Position numbers and translations under genes: made by a program
Shown here: positions 27,964 to 36,463 of the stretch, piece after piece
How positions within the stretch are numbered: position 1 is the first letter of the stretch
How the letters are laid out: each line of letters begins with the position of its first letter
The notes under the pieces: generated by a model
What the model saw: the letters and a program-made list of their open reading frames with translations, nothing else
Databases searched by the model: none
What the model was told of the DNA's origin: nothing
Source of the DNA: Ignavibacteriota bacterium
GTDB taxonomy: Bacteria > Bacteroidota > Ignavibacteria > Ignavibacteriales > Melioribacteraceae
Direction: 5' to 3'
NCBI GenBank assembly: GCA_016708125.1
Contig: JADJGF010000001.1
Location: forward strand, 1,262,001 to 1,326,000
DNA: 64,000 nucleotides

Positions 27964-27998
27964 ACCCTTACAAATAAAAATATCTGTAAGGGTTTTTT
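27964..27998 (+). terminator. Intrinsic terminator of argF
   Basis: A 9-bp perfect stem, ACCCTTACA (27964-27972) with TGTAAGGGT (27985-27993), is followed directly by a T run. It lies 27 bases after the argF stop. Confidence 0.9.
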
Positions 27999-28147
27999 GT
28001 ATAAATATTCCAAGAAAATGTTTTACCCGATAAAATTTTTATTGTACTAAAAAAATAATTTTGTATTTTGTAATTCATTCTTCTCTAGTAAAACACCTTT
28101 CCTCCGATTTATAATTAATGAATTTAAAACCATTTTAGGAGAACTGC

Positions 28148-28402
28148 ATGTCTCAAAAAAACTTAAAAGAGTATTGGCAGAAAAATATTAGAATTGTATT
28201 GATTCTATTAAGTGTATGGTTTTTAGTTTCTTATGTATTAAGCATTTTCATTGTTGATGTTTTAAACAGTTTCAGTATCGGCGGAGCTAAACTTGGCTTC
28301 TGGTTTGCCCAGCAAGGATCTATTTATGTATTTATTGTTTTAATTTTTTATTACGTGCAGTATATGAATAAGCTTGATAAAAAATATGATGTGCATGAAT
28401 AA
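28148..28402 (+). CDS. DUF4212 small membrane subunit of a sodium/solute symporter
   Basis: The 84-residue protein has two membrane helices (IVLILLSVWFLVSYVLSIFI and IYVFIVLIFYYVQYM) and the charged ends typical of DUF4212. These proteins are almost always encoded immediately upstream of a VC_2705-type sodium/solute symporter, as here (43 bases). A clear AGGAG precedes the start. It probably assists or stabilises the symporter. Confidence 0.88.
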   Translation: MSQKNLKEYWQKNIRIVLILLSVWFLVSYVLSIFIVDVLNSFSIGGAKLGFWFAQQGSIYVFIVLIFYYVQYMNKLDKKYDVHE

Positions 28403-28445
28403 TTAACAATTTTTACTTATCAAAATTTTCAACTGGAGAAAATTT

Positions 28446-30143
28446 ATGAGTGTTCAAATATGGACTTTTATTATTGTTGGATTATCTTTTGCAATTTATA
28501 TTGGAATTGCATTTTGGTCGAGAGCCGGCTCTACAAAAGATTTTTACGTTGCTGGAAGAGGTGTTCATCCAATTGTGAACGGAATGGCAACGGCGGCAGA
28601 TTGGATGTCGGCCGCTTCATTTATTTCAATGGCTGGTTTAATTTCATTTATGGGTTATGATGGTTCGGTTTATCTTATGGGCTGGACCGGAGGATACGTT
28701 CTTCTCGCATTATTGCTTGCACCATATTTAAGAAAATTTGGAAAGTTTACAGTCCCGGATTTTATTGGTGATAGATATTATTCAAATATTGCAAGAACAG
28801 TTGCAATTATTGCAGCAATTGTGGTTTCCTTTACTTATGTGGCCGGACAAATGCGCGGAGTTGGTGTTGTATTTGCAAGATTTTTGGAAGTTCCAATAAA
28901 CACCGGTGTTTACATTGGAATGGCAATAGTTTTCATTTATGCCGTAATTGGAGGAATGAAGGGAATTACATATACGCAAGTTGCACAATATTGTGTATTA
29001 ATTTTTGCTTACATGGTTCCGGCAATTTTTATTTCTTTAACCTTAACCGGAAATGTAATACCGCAATTTGGTTTACTCGGAACAGAAAGTTCATCCGGTA
29101 CTTTTCTTCTGCAAAAATTAGATATGCTCCAACGGGATTTGGGTTTTCATGAATATACAACCGGTACAAAACCAATGATAGATGTTTTTGCAATAACATT
29201 TGCACTTATGGTTGGTACTGCCGGATTGCCGCATGTAATTGTTAGATTTTTTACTGTGCCGAAAGTATCAGATGCAAGAAAATCAGCCGGCTGGGCACTT
29301 TTATTTATTGCAATTCTTTATACAACAGCTCCGGCAATTGCTGCATTTGCCAGAACAAATTTAATAAATACCGTAAGTGAAAAAAATTATACCGAAATGC
29401 CGCAATGGTTTAAAAGCTGGGAAGGAACCGGATTAATAAAATTTGAAGATAAAAACAGTGACGGTAAAATTCAATACGTTGCAAATAAAGATGCAAATGA
29501 ATTAAATATCGATGCGGATATTATGGTACTTGCAAATCCCGAAATTGCAAATCTTCCGCCATGGGTAATTGCACTTGTTGCAGCCGGAGGTTTAGCCGCA
29601 GCTTTATCCACAGCCGCCGGATTGCTTTTGGTAATTTCAACATCAATTTCACATGATCTGATTAAAAAACAATTAAAGCCAAGTATAACTGAAAAACAAG
29701 AATTAATGTGGGCAAGAATTGGAGCCGTATTTGCAGTTATTGTTGCCGGATATTTTGGTATAAATCCTCCCGGATTTGTTGCCGCAACAGTTGCATTGGC
29801 ATTTGGTTTTGCTGCCGCATCATTTTTCCCAGCAATAATTTTGGGAATTTTCGATAAAAGAATGAATAAAGAAGGAGCAATTACGGGAATGGTTGTAGGA
29901 TTAATTTTAATGTTCTTTTACATGTCGGTTTATAAATTAGGATGGTTTGTTGAAGCAATTCCTCCGGCAAGCGAATGGTGGTTTGATATTTCTCCCGAAG
30001 GTTTTGGAACCGTTGCAATGTTTGTAAATTTAATTATTTCCCTTGTGGTTTCCAGATTAACATCTCCTCCGCCAATTGAAGTTCAGCAAATTGTTGAAGA
30101 TATTAGAATTCCGCGCGGTGCTGGTTCTGCACAGAGTCATTAA
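28446..30143 (+). CDS. Sodium/solute symporter, VC_2705 family (probable acetate uptake)
   Basis: The 565-residue protein has about 13 membrane helices and SSS signatures: AGRGVHPIVNGMATAADWMS near the start, then VGTAGLPHVIVRFFTVP and AAGGLAAALSTAAGLLLVIS. A hydrophilic insert (about residues 320-370) is usual in this subgroup. The neighbouring DUF4212, DUF294 and acetyl-CoA synthetase genes point to acetate or a similar monocarboxylate as cargo. GGAG precedes the ATG. The gene ends before a hairpin shared with the convergent exonuclease gene. Confidence 0.88.
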   Translation: MSVQIWTFIIVGLSFAIYIGIAFWSRAGSTKDFYVAGRGVHPIVNGMATAADWMSAASFISMAGLISFMGYDGSVYLMGWTGGYVLLALLLAPYLRKFGKFTVPDFIGDRYYSNIARTVAIIAAIVVSFTYVAGQMRGVGVVFARFLEVPINTGVYIGMAIVFIYAVIGGMKGITYTQVAQYCVLIFAYMVPAIFISLTLTGNVIPQFGLLGTESSSGTFLLQKLDMLQRDLGFHEYTTGTKPMIDVFAITFALMVGTAGLPHVIVRFFTVPKVSDARKSAGWALLFIAILYTTAPAIAAFARTNLINTVSEKNYTEMPQWFKSWEGTGLIKFEDKNSDGKIQYVANKDANELNIDADIMVLANPEIANLPPWVIALVAAGGLAAALSTAAGLLLVISTSISHDLIKKQLKPSITEKQELMWARIGAVFAVIVAGYFGINPPGFVAATVALAFGFAAASFFPAIILGIFDKRMNKEGAITGMVVGLILMFFYMSVYKLGWFVEAIPPASEWWFDISPEGFGTVAMFVNLIISLVVSRLTSPPPIEVQQIVEDIRIPRGAGSAQSH

Positions 30144-30155
30144 TTTTTGTATAAA

Positions 30156-30187
30156 GAGATGTATTCGTTTGCTAACGGATACATCTC
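30156..30187. terminator. Hairpin terminator between convergent genes
   Basis: A 14-bp stem with one G-T pair joins GAGATGTATTCGTT (30156-30169) and AACGGATACATCTC (30174-30187) over a four-base loop. It lies between the symporter and exonuclease stop codons. T runs are weak on both sides, so termination may be partly structural. Confidence 0.7.
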
Positions 30188-30197
30188 CATAATTATA

Positions 30198-30881
30198 TCA
30201 AAATAAAGTTCTCTTATTTTTTAATAAACTTTCTAAGTCAGTAACACCTCTTTTCTTCAATTTAGAAATTAATTTCATAAATAAAATTGCGGTTATTATT
30301 GCGTCACCGGCGGCATTGTGTCTATCGCTTTTTGTAATTTTAAATTCTTCGGAAAGTGTATCTAAAGAAACGGAACTATCAATTTTGTAATCTTCACCTT
30401 TTATTCTTTTATAAAGATTAATTGTGTCAATAGATTTATTTAAAAGTTTATTTCCACCGTTTCGTTTTATTGTTTCGTTAATAATTGAAATATCAAAATA
30501 AATGCTGTGTCCAACAATTATATCGTTTTTAATAAATTTTAAAAATTTAATAATTCCATCTTGCTCAGATATTTTTTCTGAATTACTTTTCTTTAATATT
30601 CCGTGAACCAAAGCTGCATCGGGATTAAACTCATCTTGCTCTAAATAAATTTCAAAAGTGTTTGAAACATCAATTTGATTATTTTTTATTTTCACTCCGC
30701 CGATTGATAAAATTTTATCTTTCTTAAAATCCAATCCGGTTGATTCAACATCAATAATTACAAAGTCAGCTTGAGAAATTGGGATTTTATATTTCTGTTT
30801 TTCTTCGAAAAGTGAAATATAGTTTTTCCAGAATTCCGGATATTCTTTTGAAGTTTTATTTTTAAAGAAATTAAAAATCAT
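30198..30881 (-). CDS. DnaQ-like 3'-5' exonuclease domain protein
   Basis: The 227-residue protein has the DEDDh exonuclease motifs: VIIDVESTGLD (Exo I), GHSIYFDISIIN (Exo II) and HNAAGDAIITA (Exo III, with the catalytic histidine). Its start overlaps the stop of the DUF294 gene by four bases, so the two are translationally coupled. This exonuclease/DUF294 pair beside acetate transport and activation genes is a recurrent arrangement in several phyla. It is probably not replicative proofreading; its role in the acetate module is unclear. Confidence 0.85.
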   Translation of the reverse strand: MIFNFFKNKTSKEYPEFWKNYISLFEEKQKYKIPISQADFVIIDVESTGLDFKKDKILSIGGVKIKNNQIDVSNTFEIYLEQDEFNPDAALVHGILKKSNSEKISEQDGIIKFLKFIKNDIIVGHSIYFDISIINETIKRNGGNKLLNKSIDTINLYKRIKGEDYKIDSSVSLDTLSEEFKITKSDRHNAAGDAIITAILFMKLISKLKKRGVTDLESLLKNKRTLF

Positions 30882-32815
30882 CTGAACATTTTTAAATTAA
30901 ATCTAATAGTTAAAATTTGCTGAAGTTCTTTAATTGGTCTAAAACAATTGCGCAGCATTAGTCTCTGCATTTTATTTAATTCATCCGGACTAAAATATCT
31001 TCCCGAGTTATTGTGTTTCAAACCTTGCATGGTTCTAAAACGAATAATTATTTCATAAGCATCAGCAAGCTGTTCAAATAATTCTTTATTCTCAGGTTCA
31101 ATTTCTGCTAATTTATTAAATCTTTTTATTGTGCTGTTAATTCCTTCTAATCGTGCAGATAAAGTTAAAACTCTTGCACCGTCAACAAGCGGCATCATTG
31201 CACGGGCTTTTATATCAAACTCATTCTTATGTTCTCCGTTATTTTCTACCATAAAATCTCTAAAGAAACTTAATGGAGGGGGGTTTTCCAGAGCATTTTT
31301 TGCTAAGAATGATAAAAAACTTTCTTGGTTATTTAATGTTTGATAAATATTATCTGCCATTTTTTCGGAAAGTTCAAAGTTTCCGTAAATCGGTTGAAAA
31401 TCAAAAAATATTGTGGAGTACATTACTTCTTTATTTCCGGGAGTGTAAATCCAATTTTCAAATTGATTGTTCCACTCACCTAAAGACAAACACCATTTGG
31501 GGTTGCTTGCCATTACGTTTGCCGGACAATAATCAAATCCGCAATCTTTTAAAATATCATTTACACCTTTTGCCAATTGAAGAAAATAATTTTTGTTTTT
31601 TTCGTATTCACTTTTTTCAGCATCTTCAAACACCAAAGCATTATCTTGATCGGAACGCAAAAGCTGTTCTTCTCTTCCTTGACTTCCCAATGCGAGCCAA
31701 CACCATTTTACATTTGGTAAATCATTACCAGTTTTTGATAATTCAGAAATTGTTAATTCAATAGCTTTAATATTTATTGCGTTATTAATTTCGGTAATAA
31801 TTCTTGTTATATATGTTATGGATATTTCTTGCTGAAGATATTTTTTTAACAGTTGTTCCGTGCTAATTCTAATTAGATTTAATTGATTTGAATTTTGCGC
31901 TCGCTTAATTTCTCTAATAAATACCGAAGGATTATTTCCATGCAAAACCAAAATATCATGTTCGGAAATCATTCCAATCATTCTTGAATTTATTGTTCCA
32001 TCTTCCGTAATACAAATATGATGAATATTATTTTTGATCATCAAAATTTGTAAATCAGCAACTGTTGCATTTGAATCTGAAGTTATAACGGGACTGCTCA
32101 TTATATTTTCAATTTTACAATCTGAACAAAAATCTCCGGCAACAACTTTATTTCTTAAATCGCGATCTGTTATAATTCCAATTGGTTTTTGGTTTTCATC
32201 AACAATTACAATTGAGCCGACTTTATTTTCCTTCATTATTAATGCGGCATTTTTAATTGATGTTTCAATACTGCAAGTTATTGGTTTACTGCTAATTGGA
32301 ATTGTTTGAATTTCAGAAAAATTGAAATTATCATTTATCGAAATTTGTGAATCCAAAAATACTTTTTGTTTGCTGTATTTTGAATATGGATTTCTAATTC
32401 CACCCGTAAATGATGAAGTGAAATAATTTTCAACATTTTTGTTCACTTTCATAATTTCTAAAAATAATTCGGCGGGAATTTTATAAATTAAGGCTTCTTC
32501 GGAAACTATTGCGGTTAAAGTATAAGGCTGATCGGCGGAAATTAACGGTCTTATTCCAAAAATATCTCCTTCATCGCAAACATCAATTAAAATTTTTTCA
32601 TCTTTAAATTCATTAAAAAGTTTAACGGCTCCTTCTCTTACAACGTAAAAATAGCTCGGCGGTTTTTCACCTTGTTGAAAAATTACATCATTGTTTTCGG
32701 AATATATGATAATTATTTTCTGAGAAATTTTTAATAATTCTTCTTTAGAAATAAAACTAAATGGCGGATGTTCTTTAAGAAAGTCATAAATTCTGTGGGG
32801 AATTGTATTGCTCAT
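30878..32815 (-). CDS. Cyclic-nucleotide/CBS/DUF294 nucleotidyltransferase-like regulator
   Basis: The 645-residue protein has four parts. There is a cyclic-nucleotide-binding domain (about 14-130, GEKPPSYFYVVREGAVKLF), a pair of CBS domains (about 170-295, with PIGIITDRDLR) and a DUF294 nucleotidyltransferase-like core (LGSQGREEQLLRSDQDNALV). A helical DUF294 C-terminal domain ends it. The core resembles GlnD-type uridylyltransferases. In this module it probably regulates the symporter or acetyl-CoA synthetase in response to a nucleotide signal, which is inference. It is divergent from acs. Confidence 0.85.
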   Translation of the reverse strand: MSNTIPHRIYDFLKEHPPFSFISKEELLKISQKIIIIYSENNDVIFQQGEKPPSYFYVVREGAVKLFNEFKDEKILIDVCDEGDIFGIRPLISADQPYTLTAIVSEEALIYKIPAELFLEIMKVNKNVENYFTSSFTGGIRNPYSKYSKQKVFLDSQISINDNFNFSEIQTIPISSKPITCSIETSIKNAALIMKENKVGSIVIVDENQKPIGIITDRDLRNKVVAGDFCSDCKIENIMSSPVITSDSNATVADLQILMIKNNIHHICITEDGTINSRMIGMISEHDILVLHGNNPSVFIREIKRAQNSNQLNLIRISTEQLLKKYLQQEISITYITRIITEINNAINIKAIELTISELSKTGNDLPNVKWCWLALGSQGREEQLLRSDQDNALVFEDAEKSEYEKNKNYFLQLAKGVNDILKDCGFDYCPANVMASNPKWCLSLGEWNNQFENWIYTPGNKEVMYSTIFFDFQPIYGNFELSEKMADNIYQTLNNQESFLSFLAKNALENPPPLSFFRDFMVENNGEHKNEFDIKARAMMPLVDGARVLTLSARLEGINSTIKRFNKLAEIEPENKELFEQLADAYEIIIRFRTMQGLKHNNSGRYFSPDELNKMQRLMLRNCFRPIKELQQILTIRFNLKMFR

Positions 32816-33001
32816 TTTTCTATTTAATTATAGTTTGAACAAGTGAATTTATTTTGATCGAAAACAATATATAATTTTTGCAAGAAATTAATAATCTAAA
32901 TTGCAAAATTAAATTTTATAGAGTAAATTAAATTTTCATATCCGTCACTTTCTGTTTAATTAAAACTATCAATTCATATTGAAAAAAATAGGAGATTACT
33001 T

Positions 33002-34912
33002 ATGGGGAAAAAGACTGAAAAAACCATTAAAGATCCTAATGTGTTTTACCCAAGTGATTCAATAGTTTCAAACGCAAACGTAAAAGAATATGATAAACTT
33101 TATAAGAAATCTATAAAAGACAGAGAAGGATTTTGGGCTGAACAAGCCGAGAATTTAGAATGGTACAAAAAATGGGATAAAGTTCTTGATGAAAGTGAAA
33201 AACCTTTTTACAAATGGTTTGTCGGCGGCAAAACTAATATTGTTCAAAATGCAATTGATAGGCATTTAAAAACTTGGCGAAAGAATAAAATTGCAATTGT
33301 CTGGGAAGGTGAACCTGGTGATTTGCGTGTTTTTTCATATCATGCACTAAATAGGGAAGTTACAAAATTTGCAAACATTTTAAAAAGTATGGGCGCAAAA
33401 AAGGGTGATATTATAACTATTTATATGCCGCAAATTCCAGAACTTGTTTTTGCAATGTTAGCTTGTGCAAAAATTGGAGCAGCTCACAGCGTTGTATATG
33501 GCGGATTTAGCGTTGAAGCTTTGGCGGAAAGAATTGCCGATGCACAAAGCAGAATTTTAGTTACTGCAGATGGCGGCTGGAGAAGAGGAAAAGTTAATGA
33601 TTTAAAGGGAATTGTAAATGAAGCAATCGGCAGATCTCCAACCATTGAAGCTTGTATAACGATTAAGCGAACGGGACACGAAGTTTATATGGAAAGTGAT
33701 CGTGATTTTTGGTTTCACGATTTAGCATCTCTGCCAATCTCAAATAATAAATGTGAAACTGAAGTTATGGATGCGGAAGATATGTTGTTCATTCTTTATA
33801 CATCCGGAACAACGGGCAAACCAAAAGGATTGGTTCACACTCACGGCGGTTATTCTGTTTATACAGCAACTACGCATAAAATGGTTTTTGATATTAAAGA
33901 TGAAGACAGATGGTGGTGTGCGGCCGATCCGGGATGGATTACTGGTCACAGTTATATTGTTTACGGTCCGCTTATTAACGGCACAACAATTATGATGTAT
34001 GAAGGAGCTCCAAATCATCCGTATCCAAACAGATGGTGGCAGATGATTGAAAAATATGGAATTACAATTCTTTACACTTCACCAACTGCCATTAGAGGAT
34101 TGATGAGATTTGGAAATCAATGGTCAAAACGTCATGATCTTAGTTCATTACGTTTACTTGGTTCCGTTGGTGAACCAATAAATCCCGAGGCTTGGAAATG
34201 GTATCACAATAATATTGGAAATGATAAATGTCCTATTATGGATACTTGGTGGCAGACAGAAACCGGCGGATTTATGATAACTCCATTGCCAATTACTCCA
34301 TTAAAACCGGGCTCTGCAACAAAACCATTTTTCGGAAATGAAATTGCAGTTGTTGATGAAAATGGAAAGTCTGTAAAAACCGGAGAAGAAGGAAAACTTG
34401 TAATTAAAAATCCTTGGCCCGGAATGGCAAGAACCGTTATGGGTGATCCGGAAAGATTTATAAATACATATTGGAAAGATTACGAAAAACAAGGCTGGTA
34501 TAAAGCCGGAGATTCCGCAAGAATTGATGAAGACGGATATGTTTGGATAATCGGAAGAATTGACGATGTAATAAAAGTAAGCGGATATCGTTTGGGAACG
34601 GCAGAAATTGAAAGCGCACTTGTAAGCCATCCAAAAGTTGCTGAAGCCGCCGCAATTGCTTTGCCGCATGAACTAAAAGGAAATGCTATTCATGCTTATG
34701 TAATTTTGAAAGCAAATTTAAAAGGTGATGCCGAACTTGAAAAAAGTTTGAAGGATCACGTTGGGCATGAAATGGGACCAATTGCAAAACCGGATTCAGT
34801 TACATTTGTTGATTCACTTCCTAAAACACGAAGCGGAAAAATAATGCGTAGAGTTTTAAAAGCACGTGCTCAAGGCTTGCCGGAAGGTGATTTAACAACA
34901 ATTGAAGAGTAA
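33002..34912 (+). CDS. acs: Acetyl-CoA synthetase (AMP-forming)
   Basis: The 636-residue enzyme activates acetate to acetyl-CoA through acetyl-AMP. It has the P-loop-like YTSGTTGKPKGLVHTHGG, DTWWQTETGG, the YKAGDSARIDEDGY hinge and the conserved C-terminal KTRSGKIMRR, whose lysine is the usual acetylation switch. Length and motifs fit Acs closely. GGAGATTACTT precedes the ATG. It completes the acetate module with the symporter upstream, so imported acetate enters central metabolism here. Confidence 0.96.
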   Translation: MGKKTEKTIKDPNVFYPSDSIVSNANVKEYDKLYKKSIKDREGFWAEQAENLEWYKKWDKVLDESEKPFYKWFVGGKTNIVQNAIDRHLKTWRKNKIAIVWEGEPGDLRVFSYHALNREVTKFANILKSMGAKKGDIITIYMPQIPELVFAMLACAKIGAAHSVVYGGFSVEALAERIADAQSRILVTADGGWRRGKVNDLKGIVNEAIGRSPTIEACITIKRTGHEVYMESDRDFWFHDLASLPISNNKCETEVMDAEDMLFILYTSGTTGKPKGLVHTHGGYSVYTATTHKMVFDIKDEDRWWCAADPGWITGHSYIVYGPLINGTTIMMYEGAPNHPYPNRWWQMIEKYGITILYTSPTAIRGLMRFGNQWSKRHDLSSLRLLGSVGEPINPEAWKWYHNNIGNDKCPIMDTWWQTETGGFMITPLPITPLKPGSATKPFFGNEIAVVDENGKSVKTGEEGKLVIKNPWPGMARTVMGDPERFINTYWKDYEKQGWYKAGDSARIDEDGYVWIIGRIDDVIKVSGYRLGTAEIESALVSHPKVAEAAAIALPHELKGNAIHAYVILKANLKGDAELEKSLKDHVGHEMGPIAKPDSVTFVDSLPKTRSGKIMRRVLKARAQGLPEGDLTTIEE

Positions 34913-34940
34913 ATTTATATTTATTGAAAATATTTTAATC

Positions 34941-34964
34941 TCTCCCGAAAATTTAATCGGGAGA
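34941..34964. repeat. Perfect hairpin sharing the CCCGA/TCGGG core of the repeat at 140
   Basis: TCTCCCGA (34941-34948) and TCGGGAGA (34957-34964) form a perfect 8-bp stem over an eight-base AT loop, just after acs. It may act as a transcription end. The core is the same as in the 140-236 repeat, suggesting one repeat family. Confidence 0.6.
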
Positions 34965-34990
34965 AATAATAATGCGGTTCAATTTCAAAT

Positions 34991-36370
34991 ATGAAAAAAG
35001 TTATCCATATAATATTTATTTTTTATTTTTTTGCCGGATGCCACACTTTCGAAAATTCCATTTCTGAAAAAATAGTTGATCCACAATTTGATTATAAAAT
35101 TTACAATCCTCAGCCAAATGATAAAATTATTTCTCGATCTGAATACTTAGATAAATTATACGGATTTTGGCTTGGTCAATCAATTGCAAATTGGACCGGA
35201 TTAACAACCGAAATGGATAAAATTGGAAATATCGGTGAAATAAAAACCGGTGCGTTTTATACAAGAGAGGATTGGGAAAAACCGGATTTACCAAATATTT
35301 GGAATGATTATATGGACACAAATTCATCAAAATTAATTGATTTTGTTTTTGAGGATGAAAATGGAATTTGGGGTTCGGATGATGATACTGATATTGAATA
35401 TATGTATCAATATTTGCTGCACAAAAATGAAACTGGAATTCTAACCGGAGAACAAATCAGAGATGGCTGGTTGAATCATATAAAATCCGAAGAAGAAAAT
35501 TTTTTGTGGGTCTCAAATCAAAAAGCATTTGATTTAATGAGAGCTGGTTTTATTCCGCCGCAGACTGGAGATCCAATTAATAATTCAGATTTTGAAATGA
35601 TTGATGCTCAGCTTACAACAGAAATTATTGGATTGTTTGCGCCATCAAATCCGGAAATTGCGTTGAACATTGCTCATCTTCCAATTCAAACTACAGCAAG
35701 AAAAAATTCTGAATGGATTTCTGAATTTTATGTAATTATGCACTCGCTTGCAATTTTATATGACAAAAATAAATCACCAAAAGAAAATATTTTGTGGATG
35801 GCTGATCTTGCAAGAAAACGCCTTCCAAATAATTCTTATTCCGCAAAAATGTATGATTATGTTAAAAGCAGATATTCGGAAAACATTCCTTGGGAAAAAG
35901 TTAGAGATGAAATTTATCAGCGTTATCAAGTTGATCAATTGGATGAATATGATATCACATCGAAAAATCTTACATGTAACGGATGTTTTGCGGCGGGAAT
36001 AAATTTTGCATCGAGTATAATTAGCTTGCTTTACGGCGAAGGCAATTATAAGGAGACAATAAAAATTGGAACTCTTGCCGGCTGGGATTCGGATAATCCA
36101 ACATCAACTTGGGGCGGACTTTTAGGATTTATTCTCGGCAAAGATGAAATTGAGAAAACATTTAATCGCAAATTTTCTGAAAAATATAATATTCATAGAA
36201 CCAGACAAAATTTTCCAAACAACGGAATTGATACTTTTTCTAATATGGCAAAAGTTGGAGTTTTTATTGTTGATAGAGTTGTTCAAGAACAAATGAACGG
36301 CGGAATAGATTTAGAAAATAATGTTTGGTACATTCCCCAAAAAGAAATTAAAATAATTCCCGCTGAATGA
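34991..36370 (+). CDS. ADP-ribosylglycohydrolase-family lipoprotein
   Basis: The 459-residue protein starts with a lipoprotein signal (FYFFAGC, cysteine near residue 17). Its body resembles the ADP-ribosylglycohydrolase fold: DKLYGFWLGQSIAN at the start, metal-binding GSDDDTDIEYMY, and a late LAGWDSDNPTSTWGGLLGF. Classical members remove ADP-ribose from proteins in the cytoplasm, but this one is exported and membrane-anchored. A different substrate such as a nucleoside or glycoside is therefore possible. It stands alone after acs; the next gene is also a lipoprotein. Confidence 0.78.
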   Translation: MKKVIHIIFIFYFFAGCHTFENSISEKIVDPQFDYKIYNPQPNDKIISRSEYLDKLYGFWLGQSIANWTGLTTEMDKIGNIGEIKTGAFYTREDWEKPDLPNIWNDYMDTNSSKLIDFVFEDENGIWGSDDDTDIEYMYQYLLHKNETGILTGEQIRDGWLNHIKSEEENFLWVSNQKAFDLMRAGFIPPQTGDPINNSDFEMIDAQLTTEIIGLFAPSNPEIALNIAHLPIQTTARKNSEWISEFYVIMHSLAILYDKNKSPKENILWMADLARKRLPNNSYSAKMYDYVKSRYSENIPWEKVRDEIYQRYQVDQLDEYDITSKNLTCNGCFAAGINFASSIISLLYGEGNYKETIKIGTLAGWDSDNPTSTWGGLLGFILGKDEIEKTFNRKFSEKYNIHRTRQNFPNNGIDTFSNMAKVGVFIVDRVVQEQMNGGIDLENNVWYIPQKEIKIIPAE

Positions 36371-36463
36371 TTTGATTTAAAGTACTTAAAAATTGACCTA
36401 AAATTATTTTAAACTTTCCAAAAGAAGATTTTGTCCAAAGATTAAATTATTGGGAATATTATA

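Noticed and set aside
31273..31764. 163-residue plus-strand open frame inside the DUF294 gene
   Set aside because: It is antisense to a well-supported gene, has no recognisable motif or ribosome site, and reflects codon bias of the true gene.
34301..34669. 122-residue minus-strand open frame inside acs
   Set aside because: It is antisense to a strongly conserved enzyme with no supporting features.
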